Notes under the pieces: model-generated
What the model saw: the letters and a program-made list of their open reading frames with translations, nothing else
The model's database searches: none
Told to the model about the DNA's origin: nothing
Shown here: one piece after another, positions 18,526 through 27,804 of the stretch
Layout: every line of letters starts with the position of its first letter
How positions within the stretch are numbered: position 1 is the first letter of the stretch
Made by a program: the position numbers and the translations under genes
NCBI RefSeq assembly: GCF_947486615.1
Contig: NZ_CANKUD010000003.1
Span: 372,001-436,000 of the forward strand
DNA: 64,000 nucleotides
Direction: 5' to 3'
DNA from: an uncultured Modestobacter sp.
Lineage (GTDB): Bacteria; Actinomycetota; Actinomycetes; Mycobacteriales; Geodermatophilaceae

Positions 18526-19518
18526 ATGCGCCAGGAGCACCGGCCCGCGGTGACCATCGAGCACGTCGCCCGCGCCGCCGGGGTCTCCCGGGCCACGGTG
18601 TCCCGGGTGCTCACCGGGTCGGGGCCCTCCTCCGCCGACGCCGCACAGCGGGTACGCGCCGCCGCCGAGCGGCTGGGCTACACCGCCGACCCGGTCGCCC
18701 GGGCGCTGGTGCACGGCGGGGGCACCCGGCTGGTCGTCGCGGTGACCAGCGCCTCCCCCACCGACCTCGTCGACTGCCCCTACGTCTCCCGGGTGGTCGG
18801 CTCGGCCGCCCAGCGGTGCGCCGGCGACGGGCTCGGGGTGGCGCTGCAGTGGCTGCCGCTGGGGTCACCGGAGCCCACGCTCGAGGCGCTGGCCCGGGAC
18901 CGCTCGGTCGCCGGGGTGGTGCTGGTCAACACCACCCACCGGGTGCTGGCCGCGCTGCCGCCCCGGCTGTCCGGGCGGGTGGTCTCGATCGGCGCGGGCT
19001 CCCCCGCCGTCCCCCTGGTCGACGTGGACACCGCGGCGGCCGCGACGGCGCTCACCGCGCACCTGCTCTCCTCGGGACGCCGGCGGATCGCGATGCTGGC
19101 CGGGCCGCCGTGGCTGCCCTGCGCCGAGCGCCCGGTGGCCGCGCACCGGGCCGCCGTCCGCGCCGCCGGCCTGCCGGAGCGGGTGCTGGCCGCGGACTTC
19201 ACCGCCGAGAGCGGCCGGCTCGGCGCCGTCGAGGCGCTGCGCCGCTGGCCGGACACCGACGCCCTGTACGCGATCTCCGACGAGACCGCGCTGGGCGCGA
19301 TCCAGGCGCTGCGGGCGCTGGGCCGCCGTGTCCCGGAGGACGTCGCGGTGACCGGTTTCGACGACCTGCCGCTGGCCGCCGTCACCGGTCCGCCCCTGAC
19401 CACCTCGACCCACCCGGTCGAGCAGATCGCCGCCCGCGCCGCCGGCAGCCTGCTCGACCGCGACCGGACGCCGGTGACGCTGTTCGGCTCCGCGCTGGTG
19501 GTCCGGCAGAGCGCCTGA
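18526..19518 (+). CDS. LacI family transcriptional regulator
   Basis: VTIEHVARAAGVSRATVSRVLTGSGPSSADAAQRVRAAAERLGYTADPVARAL; C-terminal periplasmic-binding-protein-like domain. Confidence 0.94.
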   Translation: MRQEHRPAVTIEHVARAAGVSRATVSRVLTGSGPSSADAAQRVRAAAERLGYTADPVARALVHGGGTRLVVAVTSASPTDLVDCPYVSRVVGSAAQRCAGDGLGVALQWLPLGSPEPTLEALARDRSVAGVVLVNTTHRVLAALPPRLSGRVVSIGAGSPAVPLVDVDTAAAATALTAHLLSSGRRRIAMLAGPPWLPCAERPVAAHRAAVRAAGLPERVLAADFTAESGRLGAVEALRRWPDTDALYAISDETALGAIQALRALGRRVPEDVAVTGFDDLPLAAVTGPPLTTSTHPVEQIAARAAGSLLDRDRTPVTLFGSALVVRQSA

Positions 19519-19527
19519 GCGCGGCGG

Positions 19528-21090
19528 TCAGATCGCGGCGGGGTACCGCGAGTGCTCCGGGAAGTTGCCGTACAGCAGCTCGTTGTCCGGGCCCTGGGTG
19601 ACCGCCTGGACCAGCAGCTCCCCGCCGACGAAGCAGCCCAGCCAGGACGCGCCGCGGCCGCCGAACGGCTCGGCCCGGTCCCCGCGGGAGCGCGGCTTGT
19701 TGATGCCGACCTTGAACGCCTGCACCTCCCGGGCCAGCCGGCGGGCCTTGTCCTCGTCGTCGCAGGCGAGGCTGGCGACCAGCGCGCCGTTGGAGGCGTT
19801 CATCTGGGCCAGCAGCTCGGCCTCGGAGTCGACCACGACGATCGTGTCGATCGGCCCGAACGGCTCGGCGTGCATCAGCGCGCTGGCCCCGGCGGGGGAG
19901 AGCAGCGCGGCCGGGGCGACGTAGGCCGAGGTGTCCTGCCCGGTGATGAACCGGCCGTCGGTGACGCTGCCGCGGTACAGCGGGACCGCACCCCGGTGCA
20001 TCGCGTCGTCCACCCGGCGGCCCAGCTCCTGCGCCTTGGCCGCGCTGATCACCGGGCCGAAGTCCAGCGTCGGGAGGTCGTCGCCGTCGGCCTCGACGGC
20101 CAGCGGGTGGCCGAACCGCAGCGACTGCACGACCGGCAGGTAGGTGGCCAGGAACTGGTCGACCAGCTCCCGCTGGACGACGTAGCGCGGGTAGGCGGTG
20201 CAGCGCTGCTTGCCGTACTCGAAGCCCTTCTTCAGGTGCGCGGCGAGCCCGGCCCAGTCGGAGAACTCCCAGATGCCCCAGGCGTTGAGCCCCTCCTGCT
20301 CGAGCATGTGCCGCTTGCCGGTGTCCAGCAGGTCGGCGGCGACCTTGCCGCCGTTGGACCGGCCGCCGACGAAGGCCAGCGCACCGATCTCCGGGGAGCG
20401 CACCAGCACGGACGACAGCTCCGCGCCCCCGCCGGAGAGCAGGGTGACCGGCAGCCCCTCCCGGGCCATCAGCGCGTGGGCCAGGGTCAGGCAGGCCGCG
20501 CCGCCCTGGGACGGCGTCTTGGCCAGCACCGCGTTGCCGGCGAGCAGCTGCACCAGCTCGCTGTGCACCAGCACCGACATCGGGTAGTTCCAGCTGGCGA
20601 TGTTGCTGACCGGGCCGGGCAGCGGCTCGCGGCCGGTGAGCATGCCGTCGATCTCCGCCAGGTACCAGCGGACGCCGTCCAGGGCGCGGTCGACGTCGGC
20701 GCAGGCCAGCTTCCACGGCTTGCCGATCTCCCAGGCCAGCAGCAGCGCCAGCTCGTCGCGGGCGGCGGCCATCGCCTCGACCGCGGCGGTCACCCGGGCC
20801 TTCCGCTCGGCCAGCGGCGTCCGGGCCCACTCCCGGTGGGCGGCCGCGGCGGCCAGGACGGCGTGCTGCGCCTCACCGGCGGAGAGCCGGGGCAGGCCGA
20901 TCAGCTTCGTGCCGTCGACCGGGGTGACCATCGGCTCGGGGCTGCCGATCGGCCGCCAGGCGCCGTCCACCAGGTTGTGCAGCCGGTCGGTGCCGAAGGC
21001 CTCGGGGGCGAGCTCGGCGGCGCGGCCGAGCACCGCGGCCCACTCGGTGCCGGGCTTGACGTGCAGGGCCGGGGGCGTCGTGGCTGCCAT
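19528..21090 (-). CDS. Divergent aldehyde dehydrogenase family protein
   Basis: 520 aa; SNIASWNYPMSVLVHSELVQLLAGNAVLAKTPS, KQRCTAYPRYVV, AEPFGPIDTIVVVDSEAE; catalytic motifs diverge (see findings). Confidence 0.85.
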   Translation of the reverse strand: MAATTPPALHVKPGTEWAAVLGRAAELAPEAFGTDRLHNLVDGAWRPIGSPEPMVTPVDGTKLIGLPRLSAGEAQHAVLAAAAAHREWARTPLAERKARVTAAVEAMAAARDELALLLAWEIGKPWKLACADVDRALDGVRWYLAEIDGMLTGREPLPGPVSNIASWNYPMSVLVHSELVQLLAGNAVLAKTPSQGGAACLTLAHALMAREGLPVTLLSGGGAELSSVLVRSPEIGALAFVGGRSNGGKVAADLLDTGKRHMLEQEGLNAWGIWEFSDWAGLAAHLKKGFEYGKQRCTAYPRYVVQRELVDQFLATYLPVVQSLRFGHPLAVEADGDDLPTLDFGPVISAAKAQELGRRVDDAMHRGAVPLYRGSVTDGRFITGQDTSAYVAPAALLSPAGASALMHAEPFGPIDTIVVVDSEAELLAQMNASNGALVASLACDDEDKARRLAREVQAFKVGINKPRSRGDRAEPFGGRGASWLGCFVGGELLVQAVTQGPDNELLYGNFPEHSRYPAAI

Positions 21091-21249
21091 GTCGGCACTC
21101 TGCCAGTCGTCCTGGACGTCTGGGAGGTGATGCGGGTCACCATCTCACCGGGATCGTTGCCCGACCGTGACGGAGCGGCCGCCCGGCCTGCGGTGACGCA
21201 GGGCACAGTGAGCCAGACCACTGCCCGCCCACCCGACGGAGGACAACCG

Positions 21250-22257
21250 ATGCAACGACGCCGGCTCACCCTTCCCGCTCTCCTCGCCGCATCCGCACTC
21301 ACCCTGGCCGGCTGCGGCGGCTCCGAGGACGAGCCCGCGACCGGGGGTGGTGGGGACGACGCGGCCGCGGCCGCGGACTACCCGACCGACGACATCACCC
21401 TGTACGTGCCCTACGCGGCGGGCGGCCCGACCGACCTGGCCGCGCGCACGATCGGCGACTGCCTCTCCGCGGAGTTCGGGCAGACCGTGGTGGTGGAGAA
21501 TCGCGAGGGTGCCTCCGGGTCCATCGGCATGCAGGCGATGCTCGCCGGCGGCAGCGACGGCTACAGCCTGTCGCTGATCGCCGTCCCGGCCACCGCGACG
21601 AACCCGCTGCAGCAGGACGTCGGCTACACCAACGAGGACTACGTCCCGATCGCCGCGGTCACCGAGATCCCCTCGGTGCTCGCGGTCGGGGAGGACTCCG
21701 AGTACGCCGACGCCGAGGCGTTCTTCCAGGCCGCCGAGGAGGACCCCGGCACGATCAACATCGGCGTCCCCGGGGCGACGACGTCCCAGGCGATGGAGGT
21801 GCAGCGGATGGCCGAGGAGTACGACGTCCAGCTGACCGCGGTGCCCTTCACCGGCAATGCCGAGATGACCACGGCGCTGCTGGGCGGCAACGTGGACGCC
21901 GTCTTCATCAACGCCTCCCAGGACGTGCTGGCCAACATCGAGGCCGGCGAGTTCGTGCCGCTGGCGGTGAGCCCGGCCGAGCAGGTCGACTACCTGGAGG
22001 GCGTGCCCACGCTGGCCGAGTCGGGCTTCCCGGAGCTGACCAACAGCGTGTCGGTGTTCGGCCTGGCGGCCCCGGCCGGCACCCCGGACGACGTGGTGCA
22101 GACCCTGGAGGACACGGTCGGCAGCTGCCTGGAGCAGCCGGAGACCCAGGAGCGGCTCGGCGAGCAGTACGTGCCCGACGAGTTCATCGGTGCGGACGCC
22201 TTCGCCGACCGGATCGACGAGATCGTCGAGGCCTACGGCCCGATCCTGCAGGACTGA
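21250..22257 (+). CDS. TctC-type tripartite tricarboxylate transporter receptor lipoprotein
   Basis: LTLAGCGGSE lipobox; ITLYVPYAAGGPTDLAARTIGD...VVVENREGASGSIGMQ, VPFTGNAEMTTALLGGNVDAV. Confidence 0.92.
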   Translation: MQRRRLTLPALLAASALTLAGCGGSEDEPATGGGGDDAAAAADYPTDDITLYVPYAAGGPTDLAARTIGDCLSAEFGQTVVVENREGASGSIGMQAMLAGGSDGYSLSLIAVPATATNPLQQDVGYTNEDYVPIAAVTEIPSVLAVGEDSEYADAEAFFQAAEEDPGTINIGVPGATTSQAMEVQRMAEEYDVQLTAVPFTGNAEMTTALLGGNVDAVFINASQDVLANIEAGEFVPLAVSPAEQVDYLEGVPTLAESGFPELTNSVSVFGLAAPAGTPDDVVQTLEDTVGSCLEQPETQERLGEQYVPDEFIGADAFADRIDEIVEAYGPILQD

Positions 22258-22266
22258 CCGCCGGCC

Positions 22267-22301
22267 GGTGCCGTCCGGGCGTCCACCGTCCGGACGGCAC
22301 C
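22267..22301. terminator. Bidirectional terminator-like hairpin
   Basis: GGTGCCGTCCGG-N11-CCGGACGGCACC between convergent tctC and lysR. Confidence 0.7.
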
Positions 22302-22304
22302 GCC

Positions 22305-23204
22305 CTACCCCGACGGGCTGGGCAGCACCTCTTCGGCGGTGTCCAGGAACCCGGCCAGCACCGGGGACGGGTCGTCCCGCCGCCAGGCCAGCGCGATCGG
22401 CACCCGCACGTCCACCCCGCCGGCGATCGGCCGGAAGACCACGCCCTCCAGCTGGAGCCGTTCGGCCGAGGACGGCATCAGCGTCACCCCGACCGCGGCG
22501 CCGACCAGGGCGACCACGGTGTGCGTGTCCGGCGCCTCCTGGACGACGCGCGGGGTGAACCCGGCCGAGAAGCAGGCGTGCACGGCGGCGTCCCGCAACG
22601 CGGAGCCCTGCCGGGACGGGTAGGTGACGAACGGGTCGCCGGACAGGTCGGCCAGGTCAACCGACTGCTGTGCGGCGAGCGGGTGGTCCAGCGGCAGCAC
22701 GGCCATCAGCGGCTCGTTGAGGATCACCCGGCTGGCCAGCGGCCCGTCGGGCACCGGCGCGCGCAGGAACCCGACGTCGATCCGCCCGTCCAGCAGCGCG
22801 CTGACCTGGGTGCCGCTGAACACCGCGGGGTGCAGGTCCAGCCGCACCAGCGGGTACCGCTGGCGGTAGGTGCGGGCCATCCGGGGCAGCAGGCGCCAGG
22901 TGATCGCCCCGGTCACCCCGACCCGGATCTCCCCGCGGGCGCCCCGCTCGCTGGCCAGCACCGACTCCCGCGCGCGGTCGACCTCGGTCAGCACCCGGCG
23001 GACATGCTCCAGGAAGACGACGCCGGCCCCGGTCAGCCGCACCTGCCGGGTGGTGCGCTCCAGCAGCAGCGTGCCGACGTCGGCCTCGAGGTGCTTGATC
23101 TGCTGGCTCAGCGCCGGCTGGGCCGTGTGCAGCCGGGCGGCGGCCCGGCCGAAGTGCAGCTCCTCGGCCACGGCGGCGAAGGCACGCAGGTGCCGCAGCT
23201 CCAT
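22305..23204 (-). CDS. LysR family transcriptional regulator
   Basis: MELRHLRAFAAVAEELHFGRAAARLHTAQPALSQQIKHLEADVGTLLLERTTRQVRLT; divergent from tctBA. Confidence 0.95.
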   Translation of the reverse strand: MELRHLRAFAAVAEELHFGRAAARLHTAQPALSQQIKHLEADVGTLLLERTTRQVRLTGAGVVFLEHVRRVLTEVDRARESVLASERGARGEIRVGVTGAITWRLLPRMARTYRQRYPLVRLDLHPAVFSGTQVSALLDGRIDVGFLRAPVPDGPLASRVILNEPLMAVLPLDHPLAAQQSVDLADLSGDPFVTYPSRQGSALRDAAVHACFSAGFTPRVVQEAPDTHTVVALVGAAVGVTLMPSSAERLQLEGVVFRPIAGGVDVRVPIALAWRRDDPSPVLAGFLDTAEEVLPSPSG

Positions 23205-23327
23205 CGAGCCTCCGGTCATTGATGCCCTCCCCGTCTGGATCAGTGGGCGATTCCGTATTGGACCACTCTCAAAGCCAGCCCTAGTGTCCTGGGTCACACG
23301 CAGCGTCGACGAGGACGAGGTGAGCAG

Positions 23328-23840
23328 GTGCACGGGTCCACAGCGGCGTCCCAGACCGGGCCGGAGGCGACGGCGGCCCGGGCGCACCGGTGGCTCCGGC
23401 TGCACCGGCTCGCGCCCGTGCTGCTGGTCGCCCTCGGGGTGGCGGCGGTCACCGGTTCCCGCCGGCTGGGACTGGGCGAGCTGACCGCCCCGGGGCCCGG
23501 CCTCTGGCCCTTCATCGTCTCGCTGCTGCTCACCGGCACCGCGGTCGCCCTGGTCCTGGTCGACCCGGCCGAGGACTACGAGCCCTGGACGTCGGGCACC
23601 GTGCGGATCATCGCCGGACTGGTCAGCCTGGGCGTCTTCATCGTGCTGTTCCAGGCCCTCGGCTTCGTCGTCGCGGCCTTCCTGATGCTGCTGCTGTGGC
23701 TGCGGGTCTTCGGCGGGGAGTCCTGGCGGCTGACCCTGCTGCTGGCCGCCGGCGGGACGGCGGTCATGTACCTGCTGTTCGTCGAGGCGCTGGGCGTGCC
23801 CTTCCCCGACGGCCTCGTCGACGCCGTGGTCGGGGGCTGA
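23328..23840 (+). CDS. TctB-type small membrane subunit
   Basis: Four-TM; GLGELTAPGPGLWPFIVSLLL...VEALGVPFPDG; directly upstream of tctA. Confidence 0.88.
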   Translation: MHGSTAASQTGPEATAARAHRWLRLHRLAPVLLVALGVAAVTGSRRLGLGELTAPGPGLWPFIVSLLLTGTAVALVLVDPAEDYEPWTSGTVRIIAGLVSLGVFIVLFQALGFVVAAFLMLLLWLRVFGGESWRLTLLLAAGGTAVMYLLFVEALGVPFPDGLVDAVVGG

Positions 23841-23841
23841 G

Positions 23842-25455
23842 GTGAGCACCTGGAGCGGCATCGGCCAGGGGTTCTCCGTCGCCCTGGACCCGACCAACCT
23901 GCTCTACGTCTTCCTCGGCGTGCTGATCGGCACCGTGATCGGGGTGCTGCCCGGACTCGGGCCGACGGCGACGATCGCCCTGCTGCTGCCGATCACCTAC
24001 TCGGTCGAGCCGGTGACGGCGGTGATCCTGCTGGCCGGCATCTACTACGGCTCGATGTACGGCGGCACGATCACCTCGGTGCTGCTGAGGCTGCCCGGCG
24101 AGGCGGCGTCGGTGGTGACCACCTTCGACGGCTACCAGATGGCCAAGCAGGGCCGGGCGGGGCCGGCGCTGGGCATCGCCGCCGTCGGCTCCTTCATCGG
24201 CGGCATCGTGTCGGTGGTCGGGCTGGTGCTGCTGGCACCGCCGCTGGCCGACCTGGCGGTCTCCTTCGGGCCGCCGGAGTTCGTCGCGCTGACCGTCCTG
24301 GGCATCCTGCTGGTCACCTACCTGGGCACCGGCTCGGCGCTGAAGAGCCTGTCGATGGCCGCGCTGGGGCTGCTGCTCTCGACGGCCGGCCTGGACCCGA
24401 TCACCGGCACCGCCCGCTTCACCTTCGGGGAGGTCTCGCTCTTCAACGGCCTGGACTTCGTCGCGGTGGCGATGGGCCTGTTCGGCGTGGGCGAGATCCT
24501 GCACAGCCTGGAGCGGACCGAGAAGGTGCAGGCCGTCACCGCCAAGATCAAGGGCATCTGGCCGACCCGCACGGACTTCCGCGACTCGGCCGGCGCCATC
24601 GGCCGCGGCTCGCTGCTCGGCTTCGTGATCGGCGTGCTGCCCGGCGGCGGCGGGGTCGTCTCCTCGCTGGCCTCCTACGCCATGGAGAAGCGCCGGGCCA
24701 AGGACCCCAGCCGCTTCGGCAAGGGCGCCATCGAGGGGGTCGCCGGCCCGGAGACGGCGAACAACGCCTCCTCCACCTCGGCGTTCATCCCGCTGCTCAC
24801 CCTGGGCATCCCGGCCAACGTCGTGCTGGCGCTGATCTTCGGTGCGCTCCTGGTGCAGGGCATCACCCCGGGACCCCAGCTGATCGAGCAGGAGCCGGAG
24901 ATCTTCTGGGGCGTCATCGCCTCGATGTTCATCGGCAACCTGATGCTGCTGGCGCTGAACATCCCGATGGTCGGCATCTTCGTGCAGATGCTCCGGGTGC
25001 GGGCCGGCATCCTCGCCGCGTTCGCCCTGCTGGTGACCATGGCCGGCGTCTTCTCGGTCAACAACAACGTCTTCGACATGTGGATCGTGCTGGGCTTCGG
25101 CGTCATCGGCTGGCTGATGAAGAAGACCGGCTTCGAGCCCGGCCCGCTGGTGCTCGCCTTCGTGCTCGGGCCGATCCTCGAGCGCGCCTTCCGGCAGTCG
25201 ATGCTGCTCTCCGGCGGCAGCTTCGACATCTTCGTCACCCGTCCGCTGTCCGGTGGGCTGTTCGCCCTGATGGCCGTGATCATCATCGTGAGCGCGGTCA
25301 CCAGCCGGCGCCGCAAGGCCGTCTTCGGCCGGGTCGACCCCGCCGACGTCGACGAGCCGGCGCCGGACGCCGACCGGCAGGTCACCGCCGAGGGCAGCCC
25401 CGGCGCCGACTCGACGACCGACACGCCCCCCACCAGCACCCCGGGAGAACGATGA
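23842..25455 (+). CDS. TctA-type large membrane subunit
   Basis: GVLIGTVIGVLPGLGPTATIALLLPITY, IYYGSMYGGTITSVLLRLPGEAASVVTTFDGYQMAK, GVAGPETANNASSTSAFIPLLTLGIP. Confidence 0.96.
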   Translation: MSTWSGIGQGFSVALDPTNLLYVFLGVLIGTVIGVLPGLGPTATIALLLPITYSVEPVTAVILLAGIYYGSMYGGTITSVLLRLPGEAASVVTTFDGYQMAKQGRAGPALGIAAVGSFIGGIVSVVGLVLLAPPLADLAVSFGPPEFVALTVLGILLVTYLGTGSALKSLSMAALGLLLSTAGLDPITGTARFTFGEVSLFNGLDFVAVAMGLFGVGEILHSLERTEKVQAVTAKIKGIWPTRTDFRDSAGAIGRGSLLGFVIGVLPGGGGVVSSLASYAMEKRRAKDPSRFGKGAIEGVAGPETANNASSTSAFIPLLTLGIPANVVLALIFGALLVQGITPGPQLIEQEPEIFWGVIASMFIGNLMLLALNIPMVGIFVQMLRVRAGILAAFALLVTMAGVFSVNNNVFDMWIVLGFGVIGWLMKKTGFEPGPLVLAFVLGPILERAFRQSMLLSGGSFDIFVTRPLSGGLFALMAVIIIVSAVTSRRRKAVFGRVDPADVDEPAPDADRQVTAEGSPGADSTTDTPPTSTPGER

Positions 25456-26423
25456 CCGCGCGCCGTGCCCTCGCCGTCCTGCTGCTCGCCGGTACCGCGC
25501 TGACCGGCTGCGGCAGCGGGGGCGGGTCCGGCGAGGCGCCGGAGGACTACCCGACCGACGACATCGAGCTGCTGGTGCCCTACACCGCCGGCGGGCCGAC
25601 CGACATCGCCGCCCGGGCGCTGGCCGCGCACATGGAGGACGAGCTCGGTCAGTCCGTCGTCGTGACGAACGCGCCCGGCGCGTCGGGCGCCACCGCCTAC
25701 CAGCAGCTGATCAACGCCGACGCCGACGGCTACACGCTGTCGATGACCGCGCTGCCCACGGCGGTGCTCAACTACCTGTCCAACGAGGTCGGCTACACCC
25801 GGGAGGACTTCGCCCCGGTCGGCGTGGTCACCCAGGTGCCCTCGGGGATCATCGTCCCGGCCGACTCGCCGTACGAGTCGCTGGAGGACCTCTTCGACGC
25901 CGCGCGGGCCGACCCGGAGGCGGTCACCGTGGGCACCCCGGGGGCGACGAACACCCACGCCGCGGAGACCCAGCGGATCACCGCGCTCTACGACGTCCCG
26001 CTGACCGTCGTCCCGTTCAACGGCAACGCGGAGGTGCAGACCGCGCTGCTGGGCGGCAACGTCACCGCCGGCTTCGCCAACCTCTCCCAGGACGTCCTGC
26101 CGGCGATCGACTCCGGCGACCTGCGGGTGCTGGCCGTCGGCAGCCCCGAGCCGCTGCCCTACGTGGACGCCCCGACGTTCGTCGAGCTCGACTACCCCGA
26201 GCTGGTGCAGAGCACCACGACCTTCGGGGTGATCGCCCCGGCCGGCACGCCGGCGGAGGTGGTGCAGACGCTGGAGGACACGCTGCGCACCGCGGCGGAG
26301 GAGCCCGGCGTCGTCGAGGCGCTGGACGAGCGGTACGTGCCGGCGGAGTTCATCGGCGCCGACGGCCTCGGCGAGCTGTTCGCCGAGACCGAGGAGACCT
26401 TCCGTGACGTCCTCGGCGACTGA
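25452..26423 (+). CDS. TctC-type receptor lipoprotein (second paralog)
   Basis: LTGCGSGGG lipobox; IELLVPYTAGGPTDIAARALAAHMEDELGQSVVVTNAPGASG; overlaps tctA by 4 nt (ATGA). Confidence 0.93.
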   Translation: MTARRALAVLLLAGTALTGCGSGGGSGEAPEDYPTDDIELLVPYTAGGPTDIAARALAAHMEDELGQSVVVTNAPGASGATAYQQLINADADGYTLSMTALPTAVLNYLSNEVGYTREDFAPVGVVTQVPSGIIVPADSPYESLEDLFDAARADPEAVTVGTPGATNTHAAETQRITALYDVPLTVVPFNGNAEVQTALLGGNVTAGFANLSQDVLPAIDSGDLRVLAVGSPEPLPYVDAPTFVELDYPELVQSTTTFGVIAPAGTPAEVVQTLEDTLRTAAEEPGVVEALDERYVPAEFIGADGLGELFAETEETFRDVLGD

Positions 26424-26441
26424 ACCGGCGATGGGCGTGCG

Positions 26442-27110
26442 GTGATCGACAAGCGGGTGGCGACCCTCGCCGACGCCGTCGCCGGGATCTCCGACGGCGC
26501 CACGGTGCTGATCGGGGGCTTCGGTGACTCCGGCGTCCCGGTGGAGCTGGTGCACGCCCTGCTCGACCAGGGCGCCCGCGACCTGACGGTGGTCACCAAC
26601 AACGCCGGGGCGGGGGAGAGCGACGTCGCGGCGCTGATCCGGGAGCGGCGGGTGCGCACGGTCGTCTGCTCCTACCCCCGGTCGATGGGCTCGATCTGGT
26701 TCGAGGAGCTGTGGCGGGCCGGCGAGATCGGCCTGGAGCTGGTGCCGCAGGGCACGCTGAGCGAGCGGATGCGCGCCGCCGGGGCCGGGCTGGGCGGGTT
26801 CTTCACCCCGACCGGCGCGGACACCCTGCTGGCCGAGGGCAAGGAGGTGCGCACCATCGGCGGCCGCCCGCACGTGTTCGAGCACCCGCTGCCGGGCGAC
26901 GTCGCGCTGGTCAAGGCCCACCGCGCCGACCGGTGGGGCAACCTCGTCTACCGCAAGGCCGCCCGCAACTACGGCCCCACCATGGCGACCGCGGCCACGC
27001 TGACGGTGGTGCAGGTCGAGGAGTTCGTCGAGCTCGGCGACCTGGACCCCGAGGCGGTGGTGACGCCCGGCATCTTCGTCGACCGGGTGGCCGAGGTGGC
27101 GGCGTCGTGA
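26442..27110 (+). CDS. 3-oxoacid CoA-transferase subunit A
   Basis: GATVLIGGFGDSGVPVELVHALLDQGARDLTVVTNNAGAGESDVAALI. Confidence 0.94.
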   Translation: MIDKRVATLADAVAGISDGATVLIGGFGDSGVPVELVHALLDQGARDLTVVTNNAGAGESDVAALIRERRVRTVVCSYPRSMGSIWFEELWRAGEIGLELVPQGTLSERMRAAGAGLGGFFTPTGADTLLAEGKEVRTIGGRPHVFEHPLPGDVALVKAHRADRWGNLVYRKAARNYGPTMATAATLTVVQVEEFVELGDLDPEAVVTPGIFVDRVAEVAAS

Positions 27111-27775
27111 TCCGCCCGATCAGCGACGTCGCGATGGCCCGGCGGGTGGCCCGCGACATCCCGGACGGCGCCTACGTCAACCTGGGCATCGGGATGCCGA
27201 TCCTGGTCGGCGACGTGGTCGGGCCGGACAAGGAGATCGTCTACCACAGCGAGAACGGCATCCTCGGGATGGGACCGGCCCCCGCACCCGGCGAGGAGGA
27301 CCGCGAGCTGATCAACGCCGGCAAGCAGCCGGTCACCCTGCTGCCCGGCGGCAGCTACTTCCACCACACCGACGCCTTCGTGATGATGCGCGGCGGGCAC
27401 ATCGACATCTCCGTGCTCGGCGCCTTCCAGGTCTCCGAGAGCGGCGACCTGGCCAACTGGATCACCGACCTGGCCACCATGCCGCCGGCCGTCGGCGGAG
27501 CGATGGACCTGGCCGTGGGCGCGAAGCGGGTGCTGGTGATGACCACGCACACCACCCGGGACGGCCGCCCGAAGCTGCTGCCCCGCTGCACCTACCCGCT
27601 CACCGCCGCGCGGGTGGTCGACCGGGTCTACACCGACCTGGCGGTCCTGGACGTCGGCCCCGCCGGGCTGGTCGTCCGGGAGATGGCCCCGGGGCTCACC
27701 CGCGCGGAGCTGCAGTCGGTCACCGCCGCCCGGCTCACCTTCGCCGACGACGTCGGCGAGCTCGACCCGCACTGA
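27107..27775 (+). CDS. 3-oxoacid CoA-transferase subunit B
   Basis: GAYVNLGIGMPILVGDVV...IVYHSENGILGMGPAP; overlaps subunit A by 4 nt. Confidence 0.95.
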   Translation: MIRPISDVAMARRVARDIPDGAYVNLGIGMPILVGDVVGPDKEIVYHSENGILGMGPAPAPGEEDRELINAGKQPVTLLPGGSYFHHTDAFVMMRGGHIDISVLGAFQVSESGDLANWITDLATMPPAVGGAMDLAVGAKRVLVMTTHTTRDGRPKLLPRCTYPLTAARVVDRVYTDLAVLDVGPAGLVVREMAPGLTRAELQSVTAARLTFADDVGELDPH

Positions 27776-27804
27776 CCCGCACCGCCCGACCCCCGGAGGC
27801 AACG

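Noticed and set aside
19552-21100. N-terminal two thirds of the 901-aa ORF at 19552-22257
   Set aside because: Antisense to the ALDH gene; only the TctC portion from 21250 is real.
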